DNA of 59,510 nt from Planctomycetota bacterium (GCA_022705325.1 JAKJER010000038.1:1-59510), one strand, 5' to 3'; shown: positions 45,255 through 53,877, numbered from the stretch's first letter. Notes: generated by a model not told the origin, from the letters alone. Program-made: numbers and translations.

Positions 45255-46271
45255 CTACAGCGCTTTCACGGGGATCTTCTTGCCCTTCTGCGACGACTCG
45301 ATGGCCGCGAAGACCATGGCCAGCGAACGGATGTTGTCGTGGCTGTGGGTCTGGGGCAGCGTGCCCTTGCGCAGGCAGGCGAGCATCTCGCGGATGGCCC
45401 CGCGCATGCCCGGGTGCCGCAACGGGCTCTTGTTCAGGATCAGTTCCTTCTTGGGGCGATGGAAGCCCTCGTCGCCCGCCAGCACCTCGCCCACGGGGCT
45501 TCGGTCGTGGTCGTAGAGCAGCGTGCCCTTCTCGCCCACGATCCGCCAGTCGCCGTTCCAGCTCGTGTGGCAGCCTTCGGCGCACCAGCTCCCGCGATAG
45601 TTGAAGACCACGCCGTTGGTCATCTCGAAGATGCAACTCGCCGCGGCGGCGCCCTTGTACCACGATCCGCGGGGGTTGAACTCGCGACAGTAGACGCTGG
45701 CCGCGTCGCACCCGCTGAAGAAGCGGGCCAGATCGAAATGGTGGACGGCCATGTCCAGGATCAGCGGGCTGGGCATCTTGTCCCGGAAGCCGCCGAAGTG
45801 GGCGCCGATGTAGAAATCGCAGTTGAGCGTGGTGACCGCGCCGAGCCGCCCGGAAGCAATGGTGCGGCGGATGGCGTCGTGGCGGAGGTCCCACCGCCGG
45901 GTCTGGCTGACCATGTAGGTCCGCCTGGCCTTCTCGGCGGCCTGGACCATCTTGCGGGCCTCGGCCAGACTGGTGGCCATCGGCTTCTCGCCCAGGACGT
46001 GGCAGCCGGCCTTGAGGGAAGCGACGGTGACCTCCGCGTGCGCCTCGGGGCTGGTCAGGTCCACCACGAAGTCCGGGCGGTGGCGGCGCAGCGTCGCCTC
46101 CAGTTCCGCCGACGCCTCGGCCCGCGGGACGAACTCGGCCACCCGCCGGCGGGCCCGCTCCAGGTCGCGGTCCACGACGGCCAGCACCTGCACGCCTTCC
46201 TCGATGAGGGGCTTGAGCCAGGCGTGCGCGATCGCCCCCGCCCCCACCACCACTGCGCGTTCCTTCGCCAT
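45255..46271 (-). CDS. Gfo/Idh/MocA-family oxidoreductase
   Basis: 338 residues, cytoplasmic. ATG 46271 is preferred to the in-frame GTG 46325 because it starts the NAD(P) Rossmann fold directly: VVVGAGAIAHAW, with glycines at 10-14. The family signature EKPMA has the catalytic-site Lys96. The C-terminal part shows MAVHHFDLARFFSG and the WRIVGEKGTLLYDHD strand typical of the GFO/IDH/MocA C-terminal domain. Substrate is probably a sugar or inositol but cannot be named. It is upstream of the exported FAD oxidoreductase, so the two may form one operon, possibly controlled by the palindrome at 46463-46478. Confidence 0.9.
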   Translation of the reverse strand: MAKERAVVVGAGAIAHAWLKPLIEEGVQVLAVVDRDLERARRRVAEFVPRAEASAELEATLRRHRPDFVVDLTSPEAHAEVTVASLKAGCHVLGEKPMATSLAEARKMVQAAEKARRTYMVSQTRRWDLRHDAIRRTIASGRLGAVTTLNCDFYIGAHFGGFRDKMPSPLILDMAVHHFDLARFFSGCDAASVYCREFNPRGSWYKGAAAASCIFEMTNGVVFNYRGSWCAEGCHTSWNGDWRIVGEKGTLLYDHDRSPVGEVLAGDEGFHRPKKELILNKSPLRHPGMRGAIREMLACLRKGTLPQTHSHDNIRSLAMVFAAIESSQKGKKIPVKAL

Positions 46272-46381
46272 AGGTTCTCGTCCTTCCTTGGCGTTTGTTG
46301 TATCGCGCGGAGGGGGCGTTGTCACGGGGGAAACGCGGAGGAAGCGCAGGAAGGCGCCCAGTTGGACGCGGCCGAATGGCT

Positions 46382-46417
46382 AGCCCTTCGACCGGGCCCC
46401 GGTGGACTCGAAGGGCT
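46382..46417. terminator. strong intergenic hairpin downstream of ftsK
   Basis: AGCCCTTCGA (46382-46391) pairs perfectly with TCGAAGGGCT (46408-46417); the loop contains a short CCGG...CCGG dyad. It lies about 110 bases past the ftsK stop (minus strand), and no U-tract follows. It may be a terminator or a processing stem. Confidence 0.45.
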
Positions 46418-46462
46418 TGCCGTTCGGCGGAATAGCGTCTACTCAGTATCCTGATTAAACTC

Positions 46463-46478
46463 ACTCAATGTATTGAGT
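46463..46478. promoter_or_regulatory. palindromic operator candidate overlapping a promoter
   Basis: ACTCAAT-GT-ATTGAGT: perfect 7-bp arms in an AT-rich island. On the minus strand CTGACA (46494-46499, 5 of 6 to TTGACA) lies 17 bases upstream of TCAATA (46471-46476), which is inside the palindrome. That layout fits a repressor site overlapping the -10 element of the promoter of the Gfo/Idh/MocA gene 192 bases downstream. The -10 match is weak. Confidence 0.4.
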
Positions 46479-46525
46479 AAATGCTAGAGCCATTGTCAGA
46501 AAAAGACTTGCGAGCTCAGATCGCC

Positions 46526-49243
46526 TCAGGCGGACGTGGGTTCGCCGTCGTCGGAGGAGGCGCCGGACTGGTCGGCCTGGATGGAGGCCTTCATGGCGTG
46601 CCAGTCATCGAGGGTAATGAGGCACTCGCGTGCCTGGGAGCCCTTGTAGTCGCCCAGGAGCCCCGCCTCGGCCATCTGGTCGATGATGCGGCTGGCGCGG
46701 CTGTAGCCGACCTGGAGGCGGCGCTGGAGGAGCGAGACGCTGCCGCGGTTGGTGGCCAGGACGATCTCGACGGCCTGGTCGAACAGTTCGTCCTTCTCCC
46801 CGCCGCTGTCGATGCCGGCGCCGCTCTGGAGTCTCATCAGTTCGGCGTTGTAGAGGGGCTCTCCGCCGGCCCGCAGCGACGAGACGATGGAGCGGATTTC
46901 GGCGTCCTCGATGTAGGTGCCCTGGGCGCGGATCAGGCTGCTGGTGCCGGGCTTGAGGAAGAGCATGTCGCCCTGCCCCAGCAAGACGTCGGCGCCGTTC
47001 TGGTCGAGCACGATGCGGCTTTCCTGGCGGCTGGCCACGCGGAAGCTGATGCGGCAAGGCATGTTGGACTTGATCAGGCCGGTCACGACGTTGACGCTGG
47101 GGCGCTGGGTGGCCAGCACCAGGTGGATGCCCACCGCGCGGGCCTTCTGGGCGATGCGGATGATGTGGCTTTCGACCTCCTTGGAGGAGGTCATCATCAG
47201 GTCGGCCAGTTCGTCGATGATGATCACGTAGTACGGCATCGAGGTGGGCACGCGGGCCTTCTCCTCGTCGCTGTCCACGTTGAATCGCTGGTAGATCTCG
47301 TCGGGGCTGAGGCGGTTGAAGCCGACGATGTTCTTGACGCCGGCCTCCTTGAGCAGTTCGTATCGCTCGTCCATCTTGGTGGCGGCCCACTCGAGGATCT
47401 CCTCGGCCTTTCGCATGTCGTTGACGACGGGGCAGAGCAGATGCGGGATGTTCTCGAAGGCGGCCATCTCGACCATCTTGGGGTCGCAGAGGATCAGGCG
47501 GACCTGCTGCGGGGTGCGCGTGAGCACCAGGGAGATAATGATGGAGTTGATGCAGACGCTCTTTCCCGAGCCGGTGGTGCCCGCAATGAGCATGTGGGGC
47601 ATGGAGCCCAGGTCGGCGACGATGGGGCCGCCGCCGGCGTCCTTGCCCAGGTAGAGCGGGAGCTGGAACTTGCGCTCGGTCTCGGGCGTGAGCAGCATCA
47701 GCTCCTTGATGCGGACCATCTCCTTATCCATGTTGGGCACTTCGACGCCGATGGTGTCCTTGCCGGGGATGGGCGAGACGATCCGCACGCCGGGCACGGC
47801 CAGGGCGCGGGCGATGTCGTTGGCGAGGTTGGCCACCTGCGAGACCTTGACGCCCGGCGCCAGCGACAGCTCGAACATGGTGATGACCGGCCCGGTCATC
47901 TGCCCGACGACCTGGGCGGCGACGTTGAAATCGTTGAGGGTCTGCTGGAGGACGATGCCGTTCTGCTGGGCCTGGGCGGACTGCGATTCCAGGTACCCTC
48001 CGGTGGGCTCGGCCAGCAGTTCGCGGGGGGGCAGGGCGAAGGGGCTGTGCTCGTCGCCGGAGGTATTGCCGCCGCCGGCGATGACAGGCACGGGCGGCTT
48101 TTCGCCCAGCTTGGGCGCCGGACGGGGCGGAGCCGGAGGCGGAGCGGCCATGGCGGCCTGGGCCAGCGGGGCCAGGGCCTCATTGTTGGCGGCCTGGGCG
48201 GCCTTGGCGGCCTCCAGTTGGGCGGTGCGGGCGGCGGCCTCGGCCTCGGCGACCTGCACGGCTGCCGGCTTGGGACGCGGGGCCAGCGCGGGCGGCGCCT
48301 GGGCCTCGGCATCCTCTTCGCCGGCCTCTCCAGGCCGGTCGGCGAGTTGGGCGCCGCCCGACAGCGGCGGCGGGACGGCGGCCTTGGCCGAGACGGGCAG
48401 CGGCCCGGCCAGGCCCGTGCCCCGACCGGTCGGCGGGATCATGGCCGAATGCGGGATCTCGTACTCGACGATGGGCTCGCCCTCGCCCTGATCCAGCTCG
48501 TCGTCGGCGTCGTCCTCAGCCGAGGGCGGCGACGCGGCAGGGGCGTCCTCCAGGTCGGCGACGGCGGTCGAACCGCCCCCGCCCATGGCCACCTGGGCCG
48601 CCTGTCCGGCCGGCAGGGCCGACCGCAACGCCTGAACCACGTTGCCCAGTTGCGACCGCTGCTGCCAGACCTTCTTGCCGAAGCGCGGCAGTTGAAGCAC
48701 CAGATTGTCGGCCGCCAGCATCAGCCCGATCAACAGCGTGATCACGACGATCAGCCAGGCGCCCGGCAGGGCGAAACGAGTGGTCAGCAGGCGACCGGTC
48801 GATATGCCGAGCACGCCGGCCGTCCCGCTGTGCAGGTCGTCGCACAGGACGGGATTGAAGAGGTAGACGGCCGAGCTGGTCGCGGTAATGAGCAGGGCGA
48901 TTCCGATCAGCCGCCAGGGCAGGTCGCTGATCCGCCCGCCCATCATGAGCAGGAAGGCGGCGACGGTGGTGAACATGAGCCCCATGTAGACGCCCGCGCC
49001 GAGCCAGTAGCGGAGATGAAAGGCGATGTAGGCGCCGACGTGGCCGGCGGCGTTGGACACCTCGCGCTGGGCCGCGGCGACGTCGGAAGACGGCGGATCG
49101 GTCCGGGAGAAGGTCAGGAGGCTCAGCCAGGCCAGGACGACCACGCCCAGCAGGACCAACACGAAGAAATACCGCAGGAAGCGCCAACTGCCCTGGGGGG
49201 GCTGCTCCCGCACGACCGAATTCACTTGGGCCTTTTTCGCCAT
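46526..49243 (-). CDS. ftsK: DNA translocase FtsK/SpoIIIE
   Basis: Motor that pumps chromosome ends through the division septum and supports dimer resolution. 905 residues. The N-terminal region has four hydrophobic segments (first FLRYFFVLVLLGVVVLAWLSLL). A long Ala/Pro/Glu-rich linker of about 250 residues follows. The motor carries Walker A GTTGSGKSVCIN (Lys near 561) and Walker B IIIDELADLMM. RPSVNVVTGLIKSNMPCRISFRV is diagnostic of FtsK. The gamma domain at the C-terminus (LLQRRLQVGYSRASRIIDQMAEAGLLG) binds KOPS-type DNA sites. ATG 49243 begins MAKKAQ. It stands alone with dut 158 bases upstream. Confidence 0.97.
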   Translation of the reverse strand: MAKKAQVNSVVREQPPQGSWRFLRYFFVLVLLGVVVLAWLSLLTFSRTDPPSSDVAAAQREVSNAAGHVGAYIAFHLRYWLGAGVYMGLMFTTVAAFLLMMGGRISDLPWRLIGIALLITATSSAVYLFNPVLCDDLHSGTAGVLGISTGRLLTTRFALPGAWLIVVITLLIGLMLAADNLVLQLPRFGKKVWQQRSQLGNVVQALRSALPAGQAAQVAMGGGGSTAVADLEDAPAASPPSAEDDADDELDQGEGEPIVEYEIPHSAMIPPTGRGTGLAGPLPVSAKAAVPPPLSGGAQLADRPGEAGEEDAEAQAPPALAPRPKPAAVQVAEAEAAARTAQLEAAKAAQAANNEALAPLAQAAMAAPPPAPPRPAPKLGEKPPVPVIAGGGNTSGDEHSPFALPPRELLAEPTGGYLESQSAQAQQNGIVLQQTLNDFNVAAQVVGQMTGPVITMFELSLAPGVKVSQVANLANDIARALAVPGVRIVSPIPGKDTIGVEVPNMDKEMVRIKELMLLTPETERKFQLPLYLGKDAGGGPIVADLGSMPHMLIAGTTGSGKSVCINSIIISLVLTRTPQQVRLILCDPKMVEMAAFENIPHLLCPVVNDMRKAEEILEWAATKMDERYELLKEAGVKNIVGFNRLSPDEIYQRFNVDSDEEKARVPTSMPYYVIIIDELADLMMTSSKEVESHIIRIAQKARAVGIHLVLATQRPSVNVVTGLIKSNMPCRISFRVASRQESRIVLDQNGADVLLGQGDMLFLKPGTSSLIRAQGTYIEDAEIRSIVSSLRAGGEPLYNAELMRLQSGAGIDSGGEKDELFDQAVEIVLATNRGSVSLLQRRLQVGYSRASRIIDQMAEAGLLGDYKGSQARECLITLDDWHAMKASIQADQSGASSDDGEPTSA

Positions 49244-49330
49244 CCGTAACGCTCACACCAATCCGTGAAGCTGTATCCTACCGTTCCGGGCCGATCCGTT
49301 CAAGCTGCGCAACCCCGAGCGCCCGGTCGC

Positions 49331-49378
49331 AAAGCCCACACAGAGCCTTCCGCCAGGGCGGACAGGCCCGTGGGCTTT
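49331..49378. terminator. AAAGCCCAC hairpin between dut and ftsK
   Basis: AAAGCCCAC/GTGGGCTTT (49331-49339/49370-49378) encloses TCCGCC-AG-GGCGGA (49349-49362). It aligns over about 40 bases with the element at 7223-7264 (same CCTTCCGCC and GGCGGACAGG cores). Its position after the dut stop suits termination on the minus strand. Confidence 0.6.
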
Positions 49379-49401
49379 CCGCAGGCATCGCTCGTTCAGT
49401 C

Positions 49402-49857
49402 TCACACGCCCGTGTGCCCGAAGCCGCCTTCGCCGCGGACGGTCTCGTCCAGCCGCTCGACCACTTCGACGCCCACGCGGGTGACCGGGCAGATCACCAT
49501 CTGGGCGATTCTCATGCCGCGCTGCACCGTGAACGTCTGACGAGAGACGTTGGCCAGGATCACGCACACCTCGCCGCGGTAGTCCGCGTCGATGGTGCCC
49601 GGCGAGTTGGGCAGGATGATCCCGTGCTTGATCGCCAAGCCGCTGCGGGGCCGCATCTGGGCTTCCAGGCCAACCGGCAGTGCCATGTAAAAACCGCACG
49701 GGACCAGCTTTACGTCGCCAGGAGCGATCGTCACATCCGCCTCGCACGCCGCGCATACATCCATGCCCGAGGCGTGCTCGGACATGTATTGCGGCAGCGG
49801 GACGTCCTCGCAGCCGGCCTTTCGTCTGATCTGTATTCTTATCGGCTGGACGTTCAT
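49402..49857 (-). CDS. dut: dUTP diphosphatase
   Basis: Hydrolyses dUTP to dUMP, keeping uracil out of DNA. The ATG at 49857 gives 151 residues, the normal trimeric-dUTPase size, with GGAG upstream. The five motifs are visible in order: ASGMDVCA (motif 1, Asp), RPRSGLA with GIILPNSPGTID (2 and 3), RGEV, RIAQMVI (4), and GGFGHTGV (5, family GGFGSTG) at the very C-terminus. It lies between recA and ftsK on the same strand, a gap of 219 bases to recA. Confidence 0.95.
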   Translation of the reverse strand: MNVQPIRIQIRRKAGCEDVPLPQYMSEHASGMDVCAACEADVTIAPGDVKLVPCGFYMALPVGLEAQMRPRSGLAIKHGIILPNSPGTIDADYRGEVCVILANVSRQTFTVQRGMRIAQMVICPVTRVGVEVVERLDETVRGEGGFGHTGV

Positions 49858-50010
49858 TTTGTCTCCAGGGGAAAAAGGCCCGGCGCGGGGACTGGCGCCG
49901 TTTTCGTCAGGTCCCGCGCGTCTGGCATGAAGCCGCCCGGGGCCATCCTGCCCGGACAGCAATCTCGCGCGCCGGCGGACGAAGACACAGCCAGTCCCCT
50001 GCGCACGAAA

Positions 50011-50047
50011 GCACAGGTCCACGAGGCCTCTCGCCTCGCGCCTGTGC
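50011..50047 (-). terminator. nested hairpin downstream of recA
   Basis: GCACAGG (50011-50017) pairs with CCTGTGC (50041-50047), and CGAGGC (50022-50027) pairs inside with GCCTCG (50033-50038). It sits 30 bases past the recA stop on the minus strand. No U-tract follows, so it could be a transcript-end stabiliser rather than a classic terminator. Confidence 0.5.
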
Positions 50048-50076
50048 CTCCGGCCGGAACCTGGCGTTCTCGAAAA

Positions 50077-51183
50077 TCAGGCCTCTTCCGTCGCCTCGCC
50101 CTCGTCGCCCGCATCGTCGGCCAACCCGGACGTGCCGGCATGCCTGGCCAGGACGGCCTGACGGATCTCCTCGGCGACGTCGGGATTGTCGACCAGGAAC
50201 TGCTTGGCGTTCTCGCGCCCCTGGCCCAGGCGAATGTCCTTGTAGCTGAACCAGGCCCCCTGCTTCTCGACGATGTCCTGGGCGACGGCCAGGTCGATCA
50301 GGTCGCCCTCGGCGCTGATGCCGCGGTCGAACATGATGTCGAACTCAGCGGTCCGGAACGGCGGGGCGACCTTGTTCTTGACCACGCGGGCCCGGACGCG
50401 GTTGCCGACGGCGGAGTCGCCTTCCTTGATGGTGCTGATGCGGCGGATGTCGACGCGGACGCTGGAGTAGAACTTCAGGGCGTTGCCCCCGGGCGTGGTC
50501 TCCGGGTTGCCGAACATCACGCCGATCTTCATGCGGATCTGGTTGATGAAGATGACGCAGGTGCGGCTCTTGGAGATGGCGCCGGTGAGCTTTCGCATGG
50601 CCTGGCTCATGAGGCGGGCCTGGAGGCCGACGTGGCTGTCGCCCATCTCGCCCTCGATCTCGGCCCGGGGGATCAGGGCGGCGACCGAGTCGATGACGAT
50701 GACGTCGACGGCGTTGGAGCGGACCAGCAGCTCGCAGGTCTCCAGGGCCTGCTCGCCCGTATCGGGCTGGGAGACCAGGAACTGCTCCAGGTTGACGCCG
50801 ATCTTGCGGGCCCAGGTGGGGTCGAAGGCGTGCTCGGCGTCGATCAGGGCGGCCACCCCGCCGCCCTTCTGGGCGCTGGCGATCACGTGCAGGGCGAGCG
50901 TGGTCTTGCCCGAGCCCTCGGGCCCGAACAACTCGCAGATCCGCCCGCACGGCATGCCGTAGCCTCCCAACGCCAGGTCCAGGCTCAGGGCCCCGGTCGA
51001 GATGCCCGAGACGGGCACCACGTGGTCGGCTGTCAGCTTCATGATGCTGCCCGTGCCGAAGTTCTTCTCGATCTGCTTCATCGCCGCATCGAGGGCCTGT
51101 TCCCGCCGCTTGTCGGCGGCCTGGGCGGCGGGGTCCGATGTCTTCGCGGGCGACTTGTCTGCACCCTTGGACGCTTTGGCCAT
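50077..51183 (-). CDS. recA: recombinase RecA
   Basis: ATP-dependent strand-exchange protein and co-protease. 368 residues from ATG 51183, with AAGGAG upstream. Walker A GPEGSGKT is at residues 87-94 (about 20 residues later than in E. coli because of a Lys/Ala-rich N-terminal extension). VIDSVAALIPRAEIEGEMGD carries Walker B and the L1 region, and IFINQIRMKIGVMFGNPETTPGG is the L2 region with the Gln sensor. The Glu/Ala-rich acidic tail (EGEATEEA) is present. A good -35/-10 pair is found upstream. No canonical SOS box was recognised; a 14-bp palindrome upstream is reported as a possible operator. Confidence 0.98.
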   Translation of the reverse strand: MAKASKGADKSPAKTSDPAAQAADKRREQALDAAMKQIEKNFGTGSIMKLTADHVVPVSGISTGALSLDLALGGYGMPCGRICELFGPEGSGKTTLALHVIASAQKGGGVAALIDAEHAFDPTWARKIGVNLEQFLVSQPDTGEQALETCELLVRSNAVDVIVIDSVAALIPRAEIEGEMGDSHVGLQARLMSQAMRKLTGAISKSRTCVIFINQIRMKIGVMFGNPETTPGGNALKFYSSVRVDIRRISTIKEGDSAVGNRVRARVVKNKVAPPFRTAEFDIMFDRGISAEGDLIDLAVAQDIVEKQGAWFSYKDIRLGQGRENAKQFLVDNPDVAEEIRQAVLARHAGTSGLADDAGDEGEATEEA

Positions 51184-51209
51184 TGCGATCTCCTTGATTT
51201 GCCGGACCG

Positions 51210-51238
51210 AGTGTACGGTACTTGTTCGGGTGATGCAA
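51210..51238 (-). promoter_or_regulatory. candidate recA promoter
   Basis: On the minus strand TTGCAT (51233-51238) and TACACT (51210-51215) are 17 bases apart and end 26 bases before the ATG at 51183. The hexamers match TTGACA and TATAAT only in part (3 and 4 of 6). Confidence 0.35.
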
Positions 51239-51248
51239 ACAAAAAAGC

Positions 51249-51262
51249 GAGAAATATTTCTC
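51249..51262. promoter_or_regulatory. perfect palindrome upstream of recA
   Basis: GAGAAATATTTCTC is a perfect 14-bp palindrome, AT-rich in a GC-rich genome, 10 bases upstream of the candidate recA -35. It also lies in the leader of the divergent PQQ-like gene. It could bind a dimeric regulator; it does not resemble the CTG-N10-CAG or GAAC-N4-GTTC SOS boxes. Confidence 0.4.
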
Positions 51263-51368
51263 CCGGCCGATTCGGGATGGAACATACTGGCCGCCGTGGG
51301 CAATTACAAGGGGAATCGGCACGACGCCCGCAGCGACCGCTCGCGGTGCCTCTCCGCCGAAGGCAGGC

Positions 51369-51418
51369 GCCCGCGAGGGCCTTCTTCGTTTGTAGTGTGC
51401 CCGCAAGGGCATTCTTCG
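51369..51418. repeat. two 20-bp near-identical direct repeats
   Basis: GCCCGCGAGGGCCTTCTTCG (51369-51388) and GCCCGCAAGGGCATTCTTCG (51399-51418) match at 18 of 20 positions with a 30-base period, in the divergent recA/PQQ gap. Each copy has an internal GCCCGC.AGGGC dyad. Only two copies are present. Confidence 0.6.
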
Positions 51419-51482
51419 AGGCGACGCGCGGGCGGGCGGATGGTAGAATCGTTCCCCGGCGACGAACCGAAAGGAGTTCCCA

Positions 51483-52781
51483 ATGTCTGGCACTCGTGTC
51501 GCGGCGCTGGCGACAATGGCGTCCGTCTGGTTGGCAGTAGCCGCCGCGAGCCTGGCGGAGAACTGGCCGCAGTTTCGCGGGCCCACCGGGCAGGGACACA
51601 GCCGCGAGAGCGATCTGCCCGTCCGCTGGGGCGGACCGGAGCGGCTGAACGTGCTGTGGGAGGCGCCGCTGGTCGGGCAGGGGCACGCCAGCCCCATCGT
51701 CTGGGGCGAGCGGGTGTTCGTCTGCACGGTCCACTGGCCGGCGGAAGTGCAGAAGCGCGAGACGGTCATGCCCGAGCACCACGTCCTGTGCTACGACGCG
51801 CGGGACGGCAAGCTGGTGTGGGACGCGAAGGTGCCGGCGGGGCCGTGGCTGCGGTCGGACTTTCGCAGCGGACCCGGCGGCGGGTACGCGGCGCCCACGC
51901 CTGCGACCGACGGCAAGCGCGTGTACGTGGCCTTCGGCTCGGCGGTGCTGGCGGCGCTGGACTTCGAGGGCAAGCTCGTCTGGCGGCGGGAGCTGACGCC
52001 GGCCAGTTTCGACGTCACCGTCGGCAGCAGCCCCGTGCTGTGCGGCTCGAACGTGATCCTGCTGTGCGCGATGGCCCAGCGGAAGGACTCGCACCTGGCG
52101 GCGTTCGAGGCCGCCGGGGGCGAGGTGGCCTGGCGAACGCCCATGCCCGAGACGGCCTTCGGCCACTCGACGCCGCTGCTGATCCGCGTGAACGGCAAGG
52201 ACCAGCTCATCGCGGTGGCCTCGGGGGCGGCGGCCAGCTCGCACGCGTGCCAGAGTTTCGACCCGGCCGACGGCAAGCGGCTGTGGTGGTGCCGCGGCGC
52301 CGGCGACGTGGCCAGCGCGGTCTTCGGCGGCGGCCTGGTCTATTTCGACAGCGGGCGCGGGGGCAAGGGCGTGGCCGTGGACGCCGGCGGCTCGGGCGAG
52401 GTCACCGCCACGCACGTCCGCTGGAACGGGCCGAGCCTGCCGCAGTCGCTGGCCTCGCCTCTGATCGTCGGCCCGCACGTCTACCGCCTCCGCGGCAACG
52501 CCTCGCTGGAGTGCTGGAAGCTCGCCGACGGCAGCGTGGTGTGGTCCCAGAAGCTCGAGGGCCTCTCCTCCACCTGGGCCAGCCCCGTCGCCGACGCCAA
52601 GGGTCGCATCTACGTCGCGACGGCCGGCAAGAGCTACGTCCTCCAGGCCGGCGCGGAACCCCGCGTGCTGGCCGTCAACGACCTGGGCGACGGCAACCAC
52701 CCTTCGCCCGCGGTTTCCAACGGGCGGATCTTCCTGGTCGGCGCCAAGAGCGTCTGGTGCGTGGGGAACCCGAAACCATAG
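51483..52781 (+). CDS. secreted PQQ-like beta-propeller protein
   Basis: 432 residues; ATG 51483 with AAGGAG upstream and a signal peptide (RVAALATMASVWLAVAAASLA). It opens with WPQFRGPTGQGHS, the usual start of planctomycete PQQ-like/BamB-like propellers. It has repeated strand patterns such as GHASPIVWGERVFVCTVH, VLCYDARDGKLVWDAKV, APTPATDGKRVYVAFGSAVLAALDFEGKLVWRREL and FLVGAKSVWCVG. No PQQ-dehydrogenase catalytic motif is visible, so it is likely a scaffold or ligand-binding propeller in the periplasm or outer membrane. It converges on the DNRLRE gene. Confidence 0.88.
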   Translation: MSGTRVAALATMASVWLAVAAASLAENWPQFRGPTGQGHSRESDLPVRWGGPERLNVLWEAPLVGQGHASPIVWGERVFVCTVHWPAEVQKRETVMPEHHVLCYDARDGKLVWDAKVPAGPWLRSDFRSGPGGGYAAPTPATDGKRVYVAFGSAVLAALDFEGKLVWRRELTPASFDVTVGSSPVLCGSNVILLCAMAQRKDSHLAAFEAAGGEVAWRTPMPETAFGHSTPLLIRVNGKDQLIAVASGAAASSHACQSFDPADGKRLWWCRGAGDVASAVFGGGLVYFDSGRGGKGVAVDAGGSGEVTATHVRWNGPSLPQSLASPLIVGPHVYRLRGNASLECWKLADGSVVWSQKLEGLSSTWASPVADAKGRIYVATAGKSYVLQAGAEPRVLAVNDLGDGNHPSPAVSNGRIFLVGAKSVWCVGNPKP

Positions 52782-52889
52782 TCCGCCGGATTACGGTATC
52801 TGCCCTGAATTTACTGAGTCTTGGAGCAGGGCGTTGCGGATGTCGGCAGGTGGCCTGCTCTCCTGGTTGCATGCGACGTCACACGCAAA

Positions 52890-52914
52890 CGGGCGGGCCG
52901 CAGGGACCCGCCCG
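52890..52914. terminator. bidirectional hairpin between convergent genes
   Basis: CGGGCGGG (52890-52897) pairs perfectly with CCCGCCCG (52907-52914) around a 9-base loop, in the 163-base gap between the PQQ-like gene and the DNRLRE gene. No U-tract, but the stem is very stable and the position suits both directions. Confidence 0.6.
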
Positions 52915-52944
52915 ATCAGATTGTGGAGGAGGCCTGTCGGCCCG

Positions 52945-53661
52945 TCACCTCGCCTTGTTGCGACGGACGTACCCGCCCAGGCCGCAGGCGGCCAGACCCA
53001 GCAGCGTGAGCGTGGCGGGCTCGGGAACGGAGAAGGTCAACTCCGGGCCCGGGAACTCTGAGTTTTCCGACGAGGTCAGGCTCGTTTGACGAACGCCGGC
53101 ATCCGACCGCGGCTCCAACAGGATCGTCACCGTTCCGTCCGCCTGGATGTAATCTCCCAGGCGCGGGATGGTCACGGTGTCGATGGCGCCCAGGGTCTCG
53201 CTGTACGGCACCCAGAACCCGTACCCCGTTTCGAGAGGATCGGCCCCGGAGGCGAGGAAGCTCGAGTTGCCCGTGTTGTTGGCAGGGGCGTTGTTCCAGG
53301 TGATCGTGCTCTCGTCCCAGTCGAATCCCGCGGCACCGGGCTTGAGCGCCCAGGCCAGAATGTTCTGCCCCGTGCCTGACCCAGATCCGGTGCCGCCATA
53401 CCGGAACGTCAGCACGGCCGACTGGTCAGCATCGTACTCCAGGCCCGACAGATCGAACTTCACGTAGCCCTTCCGGCGGTAACTCACGTTGGTGTCGTGT
53501 TTGATGAAGATCGTGCCGGCATTGGGGCTCTGCACGTCGTTGGCGTATGATCCGGCCCGGATGTTGTTGTCCTGGACGGATTCGACCGTGGCGATCGGCC
53601 CGCCGGAAGCGAGTCCTGCCACGAGCAATACGCTCAATGCGACCAGCGTCAGTGTCCTCAT
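52945..53661 (-). CDS. PEP-CTERM DNRLRE-domain protein
   Basis: 238 residues. ATG 53661 has GGAGAG upstream and a signal peptide (MRTLTLVALSVLLVAGLASG). The body resembles the DNRLRE/carbohydrate-binding CBM96-type beta domain: VQDNNIRAGSYANDVQSPNA, RRKGYVKFDLSGLEYD, WDESTITWNNAPA and GDYIQADGTVTILLEP. The end has VPEPATLTLLG, a hydrophobic helix with GLGGYV and a basic tail: PEP-CTERM sorting signal. It is the smallest of the four PEP-CTERM genes here. A carbohydrate-binding surface role is inferred. Confidence 0.87.
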   Translation of the reverse strand: MRTLTLVALSVLLVAGLASGGPIATVESVQDNNIRAGSYANDVQSPNAGTIFIKHDTNVSYRRKGYVKFDLSGLEYDADQSAVLTFRYGGTGSGSGTGQNILAWALKPGAAGFDWDESTITWNNAPANNTGNSSFLASGADPLETGYGFWVPYSETLGAIDTVTIPRLGDYIQADGTVTILLEPRSDAGVRQTSLTSSENSEFPGPELTFSVPEPATLTLLGLAACGLGGYVRRNKAR

Positions 53662-53871
53662 TGTTCTCTCCGTTGAGCCGGGATTTCGGAAATGGCCAAT
53701 CCAACTCCGCCGCCTCATACCGTTTCCATTGTACCACGCCCACGGAATTGCGCCCACCCCCTTGAGCGCGCGTTCGGCAAAATCGTGACCGGGTTCCGCC
53801 CTGGAACGGGACGACACGGCTCGGGGCCGCGTTCAGGGCGGTTTCGTGTGCTTTCTATCGAGCCGGGCGGA

Positions 53872-53877
53872 TATAAT
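53872..53877 (+). promoter_or_regulatory. perfect TATAAT box upstream of the 53897 ORF
   Basis: TATAAT occurs 19 bases before ATG 53897, with GGAG at 53886-53889 between. The -35 region is weak (TGCTTT at 18 bases). Transcription would start close to the ribosome site, leaving an unusually short leader. Confidence 0.3.

Noticed and set aside
46481..49249. 922-residue plus-strand ORF opposite ftsK
   Set aside because: Antisense to a clear FtsK with Walker motifs; its sequence is low complexity.
51184..51482. SOS box (CTG-N10-CAG or GAAC-N4-GTTC) for recA
   Set aside because: GAACAAGTACC near 51216 resembles half a box only; the second half is missing.
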